Below, in pieces: positions 8,172-18,127 of a stretch of DNA of 28,755 bases. This DNA comes from Mycoplasmoidaceae bacterium (GTDB taxonomy: Bacteria > Bacillota_I > Bacilli_A > Mycoplasmatales > Mycoplasmoidaceae). Location: positions 1 to 28,755 of the forward strand of contig JAKSVS010000007.1 in NCBI GenBank assembly GCA_024407815.1, given 5' to 3'. The stretch's first letter is position 1, and each line of letters starts with the position of its first letter. A program made the translations under genes and the position numbers. The notes below the pieces were generated by a model. That model was not told the origin of the DNA and ran no database searches. It saw nothing but the letters and a program-made list of their open reading frames with translations.

Positions 8172-9123
8172 TTTTTTTCTTAACTTCAGTAATTGAACTA
8201 GATAGAAGGTTCTTTACAAGACCAACAATTACTACAGCAATACCACCTGTTGAGAATAGAGCATCAAGAGCAATCTTTATGTCTACATTTAATCATTTCA
8301 TAAAGAAACTGCTTAGGGAGCTATAACCAATCATTGCTCCCATTACTGCAAATAGAAGACCAAAGTAGGATAGATCGCTTGTACTAAAGATATTTGCAGA
8401 GATATTATTGCGCTTATTAATTGCTTCTAATTTCTTATATATTTGTTTGATGATAATCATATAGATTAACATTAAGACAGTTACACCAAGTTCATAGAAA
8501 CAGAAGAATATAGCAACAGCGCTAACAAAGTTAATATATGTTTTCATTGTAAACAATGAATAGTTGTTTGAATACAATGGGTATTTGTTTGTTAAACCTT
8601 TTTTCTTTGCTTGGCGAATCTTAAGTGCATATTCAACAATTGTTACTACGTAAAGAATTAAACCTGCTATTGCACAAATAAGCGCAACAAGCATGTATAC
8701 TTGGCCAGTTGTTATTTCTAACATCTTGTTATCTCATGCCGTTTTTCAGTCAGATGTTAATTGAAACTGAGGAATGAATAGCATATTAGAGAATCAAATT
8801 ATTGGCATAGAAGATGTTGCGCCAGAGGCAGTTGTGCCATTGCCAAAGACTGTCTCAACCATTGCTTTATAAATCTTCTGTTGCTCAGTTAAATCGTAGT
8901 TATACATCTCAGCCTTTCATTCTAAGACTGATTTAGGCACATCGTTATACACCACGGTAACGTGGTTAAGATTGTTTAGCTCATAAGCATAAAGAATAAA
9001 CAATATTATTAAACCGATTGAAATAACTAATCAGATAGCAAAAATTAGTAGATATTGTTTAAGAACTGATTTGTTAACGTTTTCAACATTAGCAAATAAT
9101 TTGTTTGTCAATTTGTTTTCCAT
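8137..9123 (-). CDS. Hypothetical multi-pass membrane protein (328 aa)
   Basis: No family recognised. There are about six hydrophobic segments. The first (YLLIFAIWLVISIGLIILFI) is near residues 20-45 and is followed by a loop of about 90 residues, probably extracellular. Then come MLVALICAIAGLILYVVTIV and, after a basic loop (KIRQAKKKGLTNKY), two close helices (SAVAIFFCFYELGVTVLMLI and onward). Two C-terminal helices end the membrane part (FGLLFAVMGAMIGYSS; a Gly-rich one ending GLVKNLL). The C-terminus NEEYWQTNWTS is read with UGA as Trp. TATAAT lies exactly 6 bases before the ATG, suggesting a leaderless transcript, although a short AAGGT touches the start. It forms a two-gene unit with the 117-aa gene. 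Confidence 0.82.
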
Positions 9124-9129
9124 ACCTTA

Positions 9130-9135
9130 ATTATA
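9130..9135 (-). promoter_or_regulatory. -10 box TATAAT of the membrane protein gene, leaderless type
   Basis: Perfect TATAAT on the minus strand, 6 bases before the ATG at 9123, and directly after the T-tract of the rpmA terminator. Confidence 0.55.
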
Positions 9136-9138
9136 AAA

Positions 9139-9165
9139 AATAAAGATAGAGAATCTATCTTTATT
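9139..9165 (-). terminator. Terminator of the rplU-prp-rpmA operon
   Basis: A perfect 12-bp stem (9139-9150 with 9154-9165), 3-base loop, then a T-tract on the minus strand. It starts 3 bases after the rpmA stop. Confidence 0.9.
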
Positions 9166-9168
9166 AAT

Positions 9169-9465
9169 TTATTTTGCTTTCTTAGCAACTTTCTTTTCTT
9201 CGATGCTTACTTTGCGTTTGTTGTCACCAAATCTTGTATATTTAACGATACCAGCTTTTTTAGCAAACAATGTGTGGTCTTTTCCCATACCAACATTTTT
9301 ACCAGGGTATACTCTTGTACCTCTTTGACGGTAAATTATTTGGCCAACTTTAGCCATTTTACCATCTGGTAATTTGGCTCCCAAAAACTTAGGATTAGAG
9401 TCTCGTCCGTTCTTTGTTGAACCTACTCCTTTTTTAGAAGCAAATAACTGTAAATCAAATTTCAT
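9169..9465 (-). CDS. rpmA: 50S ribosomal protein L27 with cleavable N-terminal extension (98 aa)
   Basis: L27 reaches the peptidyl-transferase centre with its N-terminus. The protein begins [20 protein letters not shown], which is the Firmicutes-type precursor: the extension ending LQLF before ASKKG must be removed so that the conserved Ala-Ser-Lys-Lys end is exposed. The enzyme for this, Prp, is the next gene upstream. The core [20 protein letters not shown] and the basic C-terminus are normal. The start has AAGGAAGA upstream and lies one base after the prp stop. Confidence 0.96.
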   Translation of the reverse strand: MKFDLQLFASKKGVGSTKNGRDSNPKFLGAKLPDGKMAKVGQIIYRQRGTRVYPGKNVGMGKDHTLFAKKAGIVKYTRFGDNKRKVSIEEKKVAKKAK

Positions 9466-9466
9466 A

Positions 9467-9754
9467 TTATCTTCCTTTTTTAATCTTTACGTATTTTTTA
9501 TACTTTTTAGCAATTGGTTGTAATTGTTTAACAATTAGATCAAACATCATCATGTTTTCTTTGTTGCGATTTTTAAGTGTTATTGTTAATTTATCGTGCT
9601 TTTTAGATATTGTTAGATCTTTTGGATCGAATCACTTTAAAGCACCAAGAATTATTGCACTTACACCAGCACAGACAATGTCTTTTCCGCTTATTACGAA
9701 GTTAGCATGTCCTGTTACACTAATTGAGCTATCAGTATAAATGATTTTGATCAT
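9467..9754 (-). CDS. prp: Ribosomal-processing cysteine protease Prp (95 aa)
   Basis: Prp cleaves the N-terminal extension of L27 in Firmicutes and relatives. The sequence has His16 in TGHANF and Cys28 in [11 protein letters not shown], twelve residues apart as in the characterised family, where they are the catalytic pair. Length is close to the usual 100-110. It is placed between rplU and rpmA as in Bacillus and Staphylococcus, starts by a one-base overlap with rplU (TAATG), and one Trp is encoded by UGA. The open frame is broken by that UGA, so a standard-code scan would miss this gene. Confidence 0.9.
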
Positions 9755-10053
9755 TACGCAACTATTTCCTTTACTACAAGTTTAGTGTATGGTTGTCTAT
9801 GACCTGTCTTGTGAGTGTGGTGTTTTTGTGGCAAATGTTTAATATTAACAATCTTTTTACCTTTGCCTTGTTTAACTACCTCACAAACTACTTTAGCATT
9901 AGCTAAGTAAGGTTTTCCAAACTTTGCATCGATCATTAAAACTTTATCAAAAGTTACTTTATCTTTAACTTTTGCTTCAAGTTTCTCAACATAAATTTCA
10001 TCTTTAACTTGAACTTTATATTGTTTTCCACCTGTTTCAAATATTGCAAACAT
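9754..10053 (-). CDS. rplU: 50S ribosomal protein L21 (99 aa)
   Basis: L21 binds 23S rRNA in the large subunit. The start at 10053 gives [20 protein letters not shown], the canonical N-terminus, with AAAGGA 9 bases upstream; an upstream in-frame ATG at 10086 is rejected because the extra 11 residues do not match the family. The C-terminal [17 protein letters not shown] motif is present. Length is normal. First gene of the rplU-prp-rpmA operon. Confidence 0.96.
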   Translation of the reverse strand: MFAIFETGGKQYKVQVKDEIYVEKLEAKVKDKVTFDKVLMIDAKFGKPYLANAKVVCEVVKQGKGKKIVNIKHLPQKHHTHKTGHRQPYTKLVVKEIVA

Positions 10054-10146
10054 AGTTTCATATCCTTTCATGACTCGCCTTTTCAAAACTTAATTCTATT
10101 AAGTGCGGTTGTAACCATAAATGTAAAATATGGTTTATTTATTATA
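10054..10146 (-). promoter_or_regulatory. rplU operon promoter and 5' leader with small hairpins
   Basis: TATAAT at 10141-10146 (minus strand) predicts a leader of about 80 bases. The leader contains a 7-bp hairpin ACTTAAT/ATTAAGT (10088-10094 with 10098-10104) and a weaker CCATA/TATGG stem. Firmicutes have an L21 leader in this place; membership in that family is only a positional inference. The -10 itself lies in the loop of an 8-bp inverted repeat (10133-10140 with 10153-10160). No terminator for the upstream upp gene is visible between. Confidence 0.4.
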
Positions 10147-10186
10147 TATGTAAAATAAACTTTTTAATATTAAATTACTAAATTAA

Positions 10187-10810
10187 TTACTTAGTACCGA
10201 AAATACGGTCACCAGCGTCACCAAGACCTGGGACAATGTATTTGTTGGCATTTAGCTTCTTGTCAAGAGCAGCAGTTAATATTCTTACGTTAGGATGTTT
10301 CTTTTGGAAGTACTTAACTCCTTCAGGAGCCGCAACCAAAGAAACAAAAATTATTTTTTTAGGTTTGAACTTTTTAATCATATCAACTGCATCTGCTGCC
10401 GAATGACCCGTTGCAAACATCAGATCAATTAAAATAACAGTACCACCTTTTATTTGTGAAGGCATCTTGCAGTAATATTTAACTGGTTTATGAGTTTTTT
10501 CATCACGGTATAAACCGATGTGGCCAATTCTGGCTGTTGGAATCATGTCTCTAAAACTATCAACCATTCCAAGTCCCGCTCTAAGAATTGGAACAAGAAC
10601 CACTTTCGTAGCTAGTTTTGTTCCAGTCGTTGGACATATTGGTGTAACAACATTAACTTTTCTTGTGGGAAGATCTTTAGTTGCTTCACCAGCAAGAAAA
10701 TAACTAATAGTCTTTAAACAACTACGAAATAGTTGGCTATTAGCATTTTTATCACGCATCAATGTTAATTGATGGTCAATAATCGAATTCTTGACAATTT
10801 GTAGTTTCAT
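10187..10810 (-). CDS. upp: Uracil phosphoribosyltransferase (207 aa)
   Basis: It makes UMP from uracil and PRPP, the main pyrimidine salvage step in mycoplasmas. Family features: LVPILRAGLGMVDSFRDMIP, HIGLYRDEKTHKPVKYYCKM, the PRPP-binding segment VILIDLMFATGHSAADAV, and the uracil-binding C-terminus IVPGLGDAGDRIFGTK. The PRPP motif differs from the usual DPMLATGGS by Leu, Phe and His at three places; the acidic residue and ATG core remain. Length is normal. It is the last gene of the transporter operon, starting 3 bases after nupQ, which fits salvage of the imported base. Confidence 0.95.
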   Translation of the reverse strand: MKLQIVKNSIIDHQLTLMRDKNANSQLFRSCLKTISYFLAGEATKDLPTRKVNVVTPICPTTGTKLATKVVLVPILRAGLGMVDSFRDMIPTARIGHIGLYRDEKTHKPVKYYCKMPSQIKGGTVILIDLMFATGHSAADAVDMIKKFKPKKIIFVSLVAAPEGVKYFQKKHPNVRILTAALDKKLNANKYIVPGLGDAGDRIFGTK

Positions 10811-10813
10811 GCG

Positions 10814-11740
10814 CTACCGTGCTACCTTTTCAAACGGTATACCCGAATGGGCCGGAGCAAGGTTCTTTCTTCCTGAGAATAATAGAACTACTAATGTAAT
10901 TATGTATGGAACAGCAAACACAACTAATTGAGGAATGCCTAATTGAGTGAATGTTGTTGTTGCTGCAGCAGCGTTGAATAAGGCAAAGACAATAGCAAAT
11001 ACTGTAATCTTTGGAATTCTCCAACCACCAGTAATAAGAATTGCTAATGATAAATATCCCATTGATTGAACATAACCATTGAATGTTTGTGTTTTAAATA
11101 AGAAGATACCACCAGCAAGTCCAGCCATAGCTGAAGATAGCAATACAGCTATTCATTGATATTTAATTACTAAAATACCTTGAGCATCAACAGCATTAGG
11201 GTTTTCACCTACAGCTCTAAATCTTAAACCTACTTTTGTTTTGTTTACAACAAAGAAGATAAGAAGAGCAATAACAAGGATAACTCCAAAGATTATTAAA
11301 CTACTACCAAATAATGATGGTCCAAGTGGCAAGCATGAATTATACTTGCACATAAGGTATGATTCACCTGGGTTTAATAATTTAGCAAGAGGGTTGTTTA
11401 AGAATGTTGCTAAAGCTAAACCAACCAAGTTAATTGCAGTACCTGCAATTGTGTGGTCAGCCTTGAGGTTAATGCAGACAAACGCATGCATTGCTCCCAT
11501 TATCATTGTGCTAACCATTGTCAACAATAAAGCAACAATGATAGTTGGGAATGATGGAGTTCCACCCCAGAAACCAGTTGATGAGTAGATGCCAAAGAAT
11601 AATGCGCCGATACACATCATGCCGTCAATACCAAGGTTAACAACTCCGGCTCGTTCAGATAGATAACCACCTATTGCACCAGCTAATAGTATGGCAGTGA
11701 ATAAGAACGATAGATCTAATAATGTGCCTAAGTCTCCCAT
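10814..11740 (-). CDS. nupQ: Nucleoside-type ABC transporter permease, NupQ/RbsC family (308 aa)
   Basis: This is one of two membrane subunits of a BmpA-dependent importer. The N-terminus (LLDLSFLFTAILLAGAIGGYLSERAGVVNLGIDGMM; shown here in part as GYLSERAGVVNLGIDGM) contains the family signature RxGxxNLGxDGxM. The coupling loop GLRFRAVGENPNAVDAQGI, which contacts the ATPase, is seen after several hydrophobic segments. Length is normal for NupQ. The start at 11740 has a G-rich Shine-Dalgarno (AAGGGGGGG) that lies inside the last codons of the preceding permease gene; the in-frame ATG at 11764 is rejected because it is in that gene. UGA encodes Trp near residue 196. Confidence 0.88.
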
Positions 11741-11741
11741 A

Positions 11742-14297
11742 TTATTTTCCCCCCCTTCTAGCAAGTTTTCTTTGCTTTTTTAATTCAATTTTTCTTAATT
11801 CTTTTTCTGCTTCTTCATTTATTTGTCGTTGAATAGCTCATTTATCACGTTGAACTACTTTTTCAGTTTGACGAGCTTTTTCAACTATTGAAGCAATCTT
11901 TCGTTTAGCTTGATCGCGCGCTACTGTGTTAGTAACTACATCTTCAGCAACGTCTTTTGCTCTTGTTACAAAGTCATCAGCAACCTTATAAGCATTATTG
12001 GCTCTTTGCTTTGTAGCAGCAATCTCATATGACAGTGATTCAACGTTTTGAATAATTCTGTTAATTTCATTAACTTCAAAGTCGCCTGTTGGGTTTTTTG
12101 TTAATTTATTTAGCATCTTTGTATTAGCTTTTAATTGGAGATGAAGCTTTTTAGCTTTGTCAGTTTCAATTCTATGCTTATTGTAATAAGGCAATGCAGC
12201 TTTACGGTAGCTTCTTGCTTGGCTTGATCCGGCATCTACCTTAGCAGACAAGTATTGAACCTTAGAAACTAATGAGCTAACTTGTTGTAATTGTTGTTTA
12301 TCTAATGGACAATTAATCAAGTAAGAAATTTCCGCAATTTCTTTCTTTAGATTGTTAATGTATAGTTGAGCCGTTATTGCAGGATCAAATCTAATACCAA
12401 TCATATTTAATGGTTTACCACGTGTAAATGTTTTAACCATCATATCATAGTGAGCGTTAACTATTGAATATGTTTTTCAGAAAGCTTTGTAATATGCCTC
12501 GTGAGCAAATTCATATTGCTCTTTAGATCTAATTTCGCCTAGACCAATGCTTTCGCATTGTTTCCTAGTTTGTTGTAATTCAAAGAAAGCTAATTTGTTT
12601 TCTTTTGTTACATCAATTCTATATTTAAGACCTGATCTTAAAGTTTGCAAGTATGAAATGTAAGCAACTAATCTAATCTTGCTATCATTAAATGGATTAG
12701 CTTCAAGTTTGTCGCTTTCAGCTTTAATTTTTGCAATTAAGTCTTCACTTACTTTACACTTAAGTGCACTTTCAAGATTAGTTTTAAATCCTGGATTAGC
12801 AAGAATTCCACTATTAACCTTAATGTATTTAATGTGTGATTTAACTTCAGGAGCAGCTATTACATAGCATTGAAGTTTCTTGTCAAACAAAAGATGAATC
12901 ATTTCTTGTTTATAGAATCTTTCGCCTGTCAACAAATCTTTTGTTTTATTTTTTTTAACACGACGTTTTGCTTTTCTTAATGCAGATTTGTATCTTAGAT
13001 CAGCAATCCACATTTTGAATCTAATAGATTTTTTCAAATCCATTGATGAACGAGCATTTACTTGCTTTTGGTAGTAAACAAAATACTTACGTAAGATTGC
13101 GCATTGATCAGATGACATTGAAATTAATTCAATGTTTGACATATTTCTTTCATGCTGAATCTTTGAATAATTCTTTCCTTTGAATATATTCAAAGTCAAT
13201 CAGTATGGTTTCATGTTCAAGAACAATGAAATTGCAGCAGCACCATATACTACAATACCAAAGACAACATCAGCAATGTGGTTATCAATTCCGAGTAATT
13301 GTAAATCACTAGCAGATGTTTTAACCATTGAGAAGAAGAATGAAACAGGTAGTGTTGCAATTGGGTTGCACATTGAAATCAAACCAACTGATATACCATT
13401 AAATCCTTCTTGTGGAATAGTTTTAGCTGCAGCAGTAACTGGCATATTTGGGTTAAAACCACAATATACCATAATTCCAAGCGCACCAGCAATGGCACCA
13501 GAAATAGCCATTGATGTAATCATGTTAGCTTTTACGTTATAACCAGCAGCTAACGCTCCTGTATTGCTTAAACCGGTTACTTTTTGTTTCTTTCCAAATA
13601 CAGTGTAATTTAGAATTATGAACACAAATATAACGATAACACCAGCGATTATTAATAATGGTAGTCAACTGTTACCATTTCATCTAAATAACAGTGAATC
13701 TGCAGGCGCATTAGTATTAAGACTAGATGCATCAGTTGGAATTGGCAGCATTCCTAATGTCATTATTGACATAAAGTAAAGTATCCAGTTAAACATAATT
13801 GAAGAAACAACTTCGTTGATTTTCAAGAAAGCTTTTAAACCACCAATTACTCCTGAGACAAGAGCTCCAGTTGCCATACTAGCAACTAAAATAACAAATT
13901 GGTTAAGACCTGGTTGTAAACCAGCAAGGTGACAAATTATTGTTGCAACTGTTGCTCCAGCCACCATTTGGCCAGAAATTCCAATGTTGAACAAACCGGC
14001 TTTATAAGTAAAGATGAAAGCCATACCACCAACGATTAGAATACCCATATTACTAAATAGTGTATTAAGAGTATTGCCATCGCTAAATCCAGATGCGAAG
14101 ATTGTTTTTAAAACATCTCTGAATCTATCTCACGTTCCACAAACGGAGCACGCGATAACTAAAGCGATTACGAAAGCAATAAGAATTGATGCAATTGTTG
14201 CTAAAATCTTTTTAGTCACTGAATGTCTAACATCTGAGTGAATAAATTTCTGTCATTTGTTAAACATTCTTAACTTAGAATTAGATTTACTAGTCAT
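11742..14297 (-). CDS. nupP: Nucleoside-type ABC transporter permease NupP fused to a large C-terminal helical extension (851 aa)
   Basis: Residues 1-366 are a permease of the NupP/RbsC family: cytoplasmic N-terminus, a helix near residue 35, FTYKAGLFNIGISGQMVAGA (signature) and the coupling-loop region SNTGALAAGYNVKANM. Bacillus NupP is about 350 residues and stops there. Here the frame continues through NMKPYW for another 485 residues, crossing only UGA codons (13200, 12477, 11838). The extension has no membrane segment. It is very basic and helical at first (LRKAKRRVKKNKTKD) and later coiled-coil-like (AATKQRANNAYKVADDF), and ends KKQRKLARRGGK. It would lie in the cytoplasm. The start overlaps nupO by one base and has a perfect Shine-Dalgarno (AAAGGAGGT). 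Function of the extension is unknown. Confidence 0.88.
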
Positions 14298-15928
14298 TAG
14301 TTACCTCCTTTCACTGCTTCAGCAGGTATTTCTGCTTTACCAGTACGCATTAGGTATTTACCGATAGTTTGACGGTCAGTTTTTGTTTTTAGACCATCAT
14401 AAACTATTTTTCCATGGTCCATAACTACTACTCTTGAAGCAATCTTTAAGATTTCATCAAGTTCGTAGCTAATAAGGATAACAACCTTACCTTTTTTAGC
14501 TTCATCAAGGATGTAGCTATGAATTGTGTTAATAGCACCGATGTCCAAACCACGTGTTGGTTGTACCAAAACAATAACTGAGTGTGATTTAGTTAATTCT
14601 CTTGCTACAACGACTTTTTGTTGGTTACCACCAGATAAAGATCTAAATATCGATTTACCTTTATTAGCACCTAAAACGTTAAACTTTGTACATAAGTTAT
14701 TAGCATTCATGCTAATTTCTTTTAGTTTTAAGAAACCAAAGCGGTTATACAATTGCGAATCAATTTGGTTTGTTACTAAATTGTAAGCAACTGTTTCATC
14801 AAGTACGCAACCATATTTATGTCTATCTTCTGGTACATGCGATAAACCTAAATTAGAAATAATCTTTGGTGTTTCGTGTGTTATATCAGTATCAAGACCT
14901 GAAACACAGAATGTTATCTTACCAGCATCTGGGTGTTGAATACCAGCCAAGGCTAAGGCAAGTTCTGATTGACCATTACCTTCAATACCAGCTATTCCAA
15001 CAATTTCACCAGAATTTACAGTCAATGATAAGTCATAAATTGCAGGTATATTTTTATCGTTTTGTTTGTGCATTTTAATGTGTTCAATCTTAATGATTGT
15101 AGACATCTTGTTTTCAAAGTTTAAATTGTTTGGGTCTTCAATCATCTTACGACCAACAATCAATTCAACTAATCTTGCTGTATCAACATCAGCTCTTGGG
15201 AATGTTCCAACCGTAACACCTTTACGTAGTACTGTTATTGTATCGGCAACATCAAGAACTTCATTTAGCTTGTGAGAAATTAAAATAATTGTTTTACCTT
15301 GTCTTTTCAATGTTCTTAACATTTCAAGGAAACCAGCAATTTCATCATCGGATAAAACGGCAGTTGGTTCATCGAAGATTAAGACTTCAGCACCACGGTA
15401 AAGCAATTTAATGATTTCAACTTTTTGTTGTGTACCAACACTTGCTTCAGAAGTTTTTTGGTACAAATCAATATTGAAATTATATTGTTGACAAATTGTT
15501 TTGATTCTTTCAACTGCAGGTTTTTCATCTAAGATGAAACCAGCTTTTGTTGTTTCTGCACCTAACATTATGTTTTGCAATAAGTTAAAAGCATTAACTA
15601 ATTTGAAGTGTTGGTGAACCATTCCTAAGCCAGCAGCATTTGCTTGCATAGCGTTTTTGAAATTAACTTTCTTACCACCAACATAAACTTCACCTGAATC
15701 TTGTTGATACAAACCAAACAAGATAGACATTAGTGTAGATTTACCAGCACCATTTTCACCACAAAGGGCATGAATTTCATTTCACTTAACGCTAATGTTT
15801 GCATTAGAGTTAGCAATGATCTTACCACCAGCAAATGTTTTAATAACATTTCTCATTTCAATGGCATATTTGCCTTTGTGTTCTCTTATAGAAGCGGCAG
15901 CATTTTTGTTTTTATTAAATATACTCAT
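14297..15928 (-). CDS. nupO: Nucleoside-type ABC transporter double ATP-binding protein NupO/RbsA family (543 aa)
   Basis: ATPase subunit with two tandem ABC domains. Domain 1 has Walker A GENGAGKST (residues 57-65), a weak signature ASVGTQQKVEI, Walker B LIFDEPTAVLSDDE and the switch SHKL. Domain 2 has the degenerate P-loop usual in this family (GIAGIEGNGQSELALALAGI), the signature LSGGNQQKVVVARE, and VIVLVQPTRGLDIG, where Gln replaces the Walker B Glu/Asp-Glu pair. This asymmetry with one consensus site is known for RbsA-type proteins. The start at 15928 has AAAGGGGTGG upstream and restores a normal N-terminus with the Walker A. It lies between the substrate-binding protein and the permeases. 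Confidence 0.92.
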
Positions 15929-15941
15929 ATTCCACCCCTTT

Positions 15942-18125
15942 CTAGCATGAGAAATACATGTTGGTTTCTAACCAATCAAGTATTGACATTTCTTTAGTTT
16001 CCTTTTCACCAAGGACTTCATATTGACCTGTTTGTTCATTAATTTTTAAAGTCATTGTACGGTCAAATGTAATTTGTGCTGTGTTAAGCAAAATACCAAG
16101 AATAGCCATTGTAGTACTGTAATTTTGGTACCAAACTGTTGGGTTGCCTTTGTCATCAGCTCTTTTATAAGTTAACAAATTGTCGATGTCTGCAATACCT
16201 TTTCTATATTCCTCTGGTAATGCTTCTCAAAGCGCAGCTGTTTTTGGGTTTTCGCTGTAGGCATCAACTGCTTGGCTTCAATAATAAGCGAAGTCACTTT
16301 GACCTTCACTTCCTAGGAAATTAACATTCATTAATGCTTGAACTAGAGGGTAAAAACCATCTCATGATATTGAGATTAAACCATTCTTGATGTTGCAGCA
16401 TGTTTGAAAACCAGGACCACATACTGCATTTTCAGGATCGGGAATGTTTAATTCATTGCCTGATTCATCTGTTGCACTAATGTCTCAGTTTTGGCCATTA
16501 CAAATTGATCTAGTTATTTTGTTTGATACTGTTTTAATATCCTTAACAGCTGAAAATTTAATAATTGAATTAGCTTGTGATGAATGTGAACCGTCTGGTG
16601 CATCATTCTTATCAACATATGGATCAGTATCTGTGTATTCTTTACTAGAAACACCACTGTGGTATCTCTGATAGTCACCATCTTCCATAGCTGAGTCAAC
16701 ACCTATAACTATACATTTAGATTTTTGTGCTTGGATTTCTTTAGCAGCGTCAAGAGATTGTGGACCAGCAACAGCAATTATTGCTTGAGCACCACGGTTT
16801 AGATATTGTTTTGTAATACCGACTGCATCTCCAGCCGCAAAAGTTCCAGAGAAGTGGTTACTAACGTCACCTAACTTTATTATTTTAACAGCATATTCTT
16901 CATAAAGTTTTTGTGTATATTCTTTTTGGAATGATGCAATAGCTTCAGCTAGTTGTTTCTGTTTTAAGGCTTCAATACCATCTTTGTATTTACTATGAGT
17001 AACAAGCTTTTCAAAAGTTTCTTTGCATTGTTTAAATGCTTGTCCTTCATTAGCACCAAAGTATTGCTCAGCACCTTTCACAAATACAGATTTTAATAAA
17101 GTGTAATTTCAGAATTCAATACCTCTTTGGAAACCACCCATGTAAATAACAACTGTTGGAATAGCAACACCACCAAATTCAGCTACTGCTAAATCTTGAT
17201 AGTTATCATGATACATATCAAGGTTATTAACAAAATATTCACATGTAGCTAAAGCAGTAAGGAAACCAGGTTGGTCAGCTTTAAACTGTACAGATGCAAT
17301 ATTTTGGTTGTTAGAAATATTTGAGTCTAATAGAATAAAACCTGTTTTTTGAGCAAGCTCATTAACAACATTATCCTTAACTGATGCAAAAGCACTTACT
17401 CCACCATCGATTTCTGCATGTTGCATCATACTATTAAGTGGTGTAGCATGGTTAAAACCAGCTAAACCAACAATATCAGATTGTTTAATAACTGATGTGT
17501 ATGTATTAATAAATTCTGTTGTGTTGTCTTGAGTTGGTTTGTATGATTGGGCAGAGTTCTTACTTGAACCAGATCCTTCTGGATCATATGATGCAACAGA
17601 TTTGTTTTTAACAAAGTTAACAAGACCTTCATACAATGATTGGTTGAATGAACGGTCCATTGTTGAGTGCGTTGCGCCATCAATAACCATTGCTGCTTTG
17701 TTATATCTAGCTGCCATTTGGTCAGCAGTAATGTTGCTTCCTTCAGCTGTGCTCATTCCCAGATCTTTACTATTAAGGAAAGGAGCAGATGTTGCACCTG
17801 GGTGTCATTTTTGTCACTCTGCAAGAGTAGTCATATTCTTAGTGATGCCATACTCTTCCATGTCGACACCAGGAATGGTTACGTTTCCAGAAGCATCTTT
17901 AACTTCTTCCATATTCCATTTAGAAACAATGTTTTCAGAAGTATATGAGTTGTTATTAGCGGCAAAAAGCCTAGCTTCTGGATTAGTTAAATCCATGTAT
18001 TGGATTTTAAACATTCCAGCAGAAACACCAAAGACAATACCTGCTGAAGCACCTAGCAAGCAGAAGCTAGTTGCTACATCTCTAAATATTGATTTATGAG
18101 GTCTTAATTTTGATTTGGATTTCAT
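15942..18125 (-). CDS. BMP-family substrate-binding protein, long and membrane-anchored (727 aa)
   Basis: Extracellular receptor of the adjoining ABC importer. Basic N-terminus (MKSKSKLRPHKSIFR) and one hydrophobic segment (about residues 16-40); TSFC inside it does not fit a lipobox because Phe precedes Cys, so anchoring by an uncleaved signal is likely. BMP/Med domain features: VIDGATHSTMDRSFNQSLYE, DIVGLAGFNHATPL, TGFILLDSNISNNQNIASVQ, FGGVAIPTVVIYMGGFQRGI and RGAQAIIAVAGPQSLDAAKE with CIVIGVDSAMEDGDY. The usual length is about 350, so there is roughly 350 residues more: an N-terminal spacer, an insertion rich in Lys/Gln/Glu after GFQRGIEF, and a C-terminal part ending in NMYFSC. Starts 2 bases after tsaC with AAGGAA as ribosome binding site. 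Confidence 0.82.
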
Positions 18126-18127
18126 AT

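Noticed and set aside
10054..10086. Start of rplU at 10086
   Set aside because: The 11 extra residues do not match L21, and a good ribosome binding site precedes the ATG at 10053.
10133..10160. 8-bp inverted repeat after upp as a terminator
   Set aside because: No T-run follows on the minus strand, and the loop holds the -10 box of rplU.
12477..13199. The segment 12477-13199 as a separate gene inserted between permease genes
   Set aside because: Its apparent start is a TTG preceded by in-frame coding sequence; the only interruption is UGA, which is Trp here, so it is part of nupP.
17539..18099. Long open frame of 186 codons on the + strand opposite the bmp gene
   Set aside because: It is the complement of a clear BMP-family gene, has no ribosome binding site or recognisable family, and its composition mirrors the gene below.
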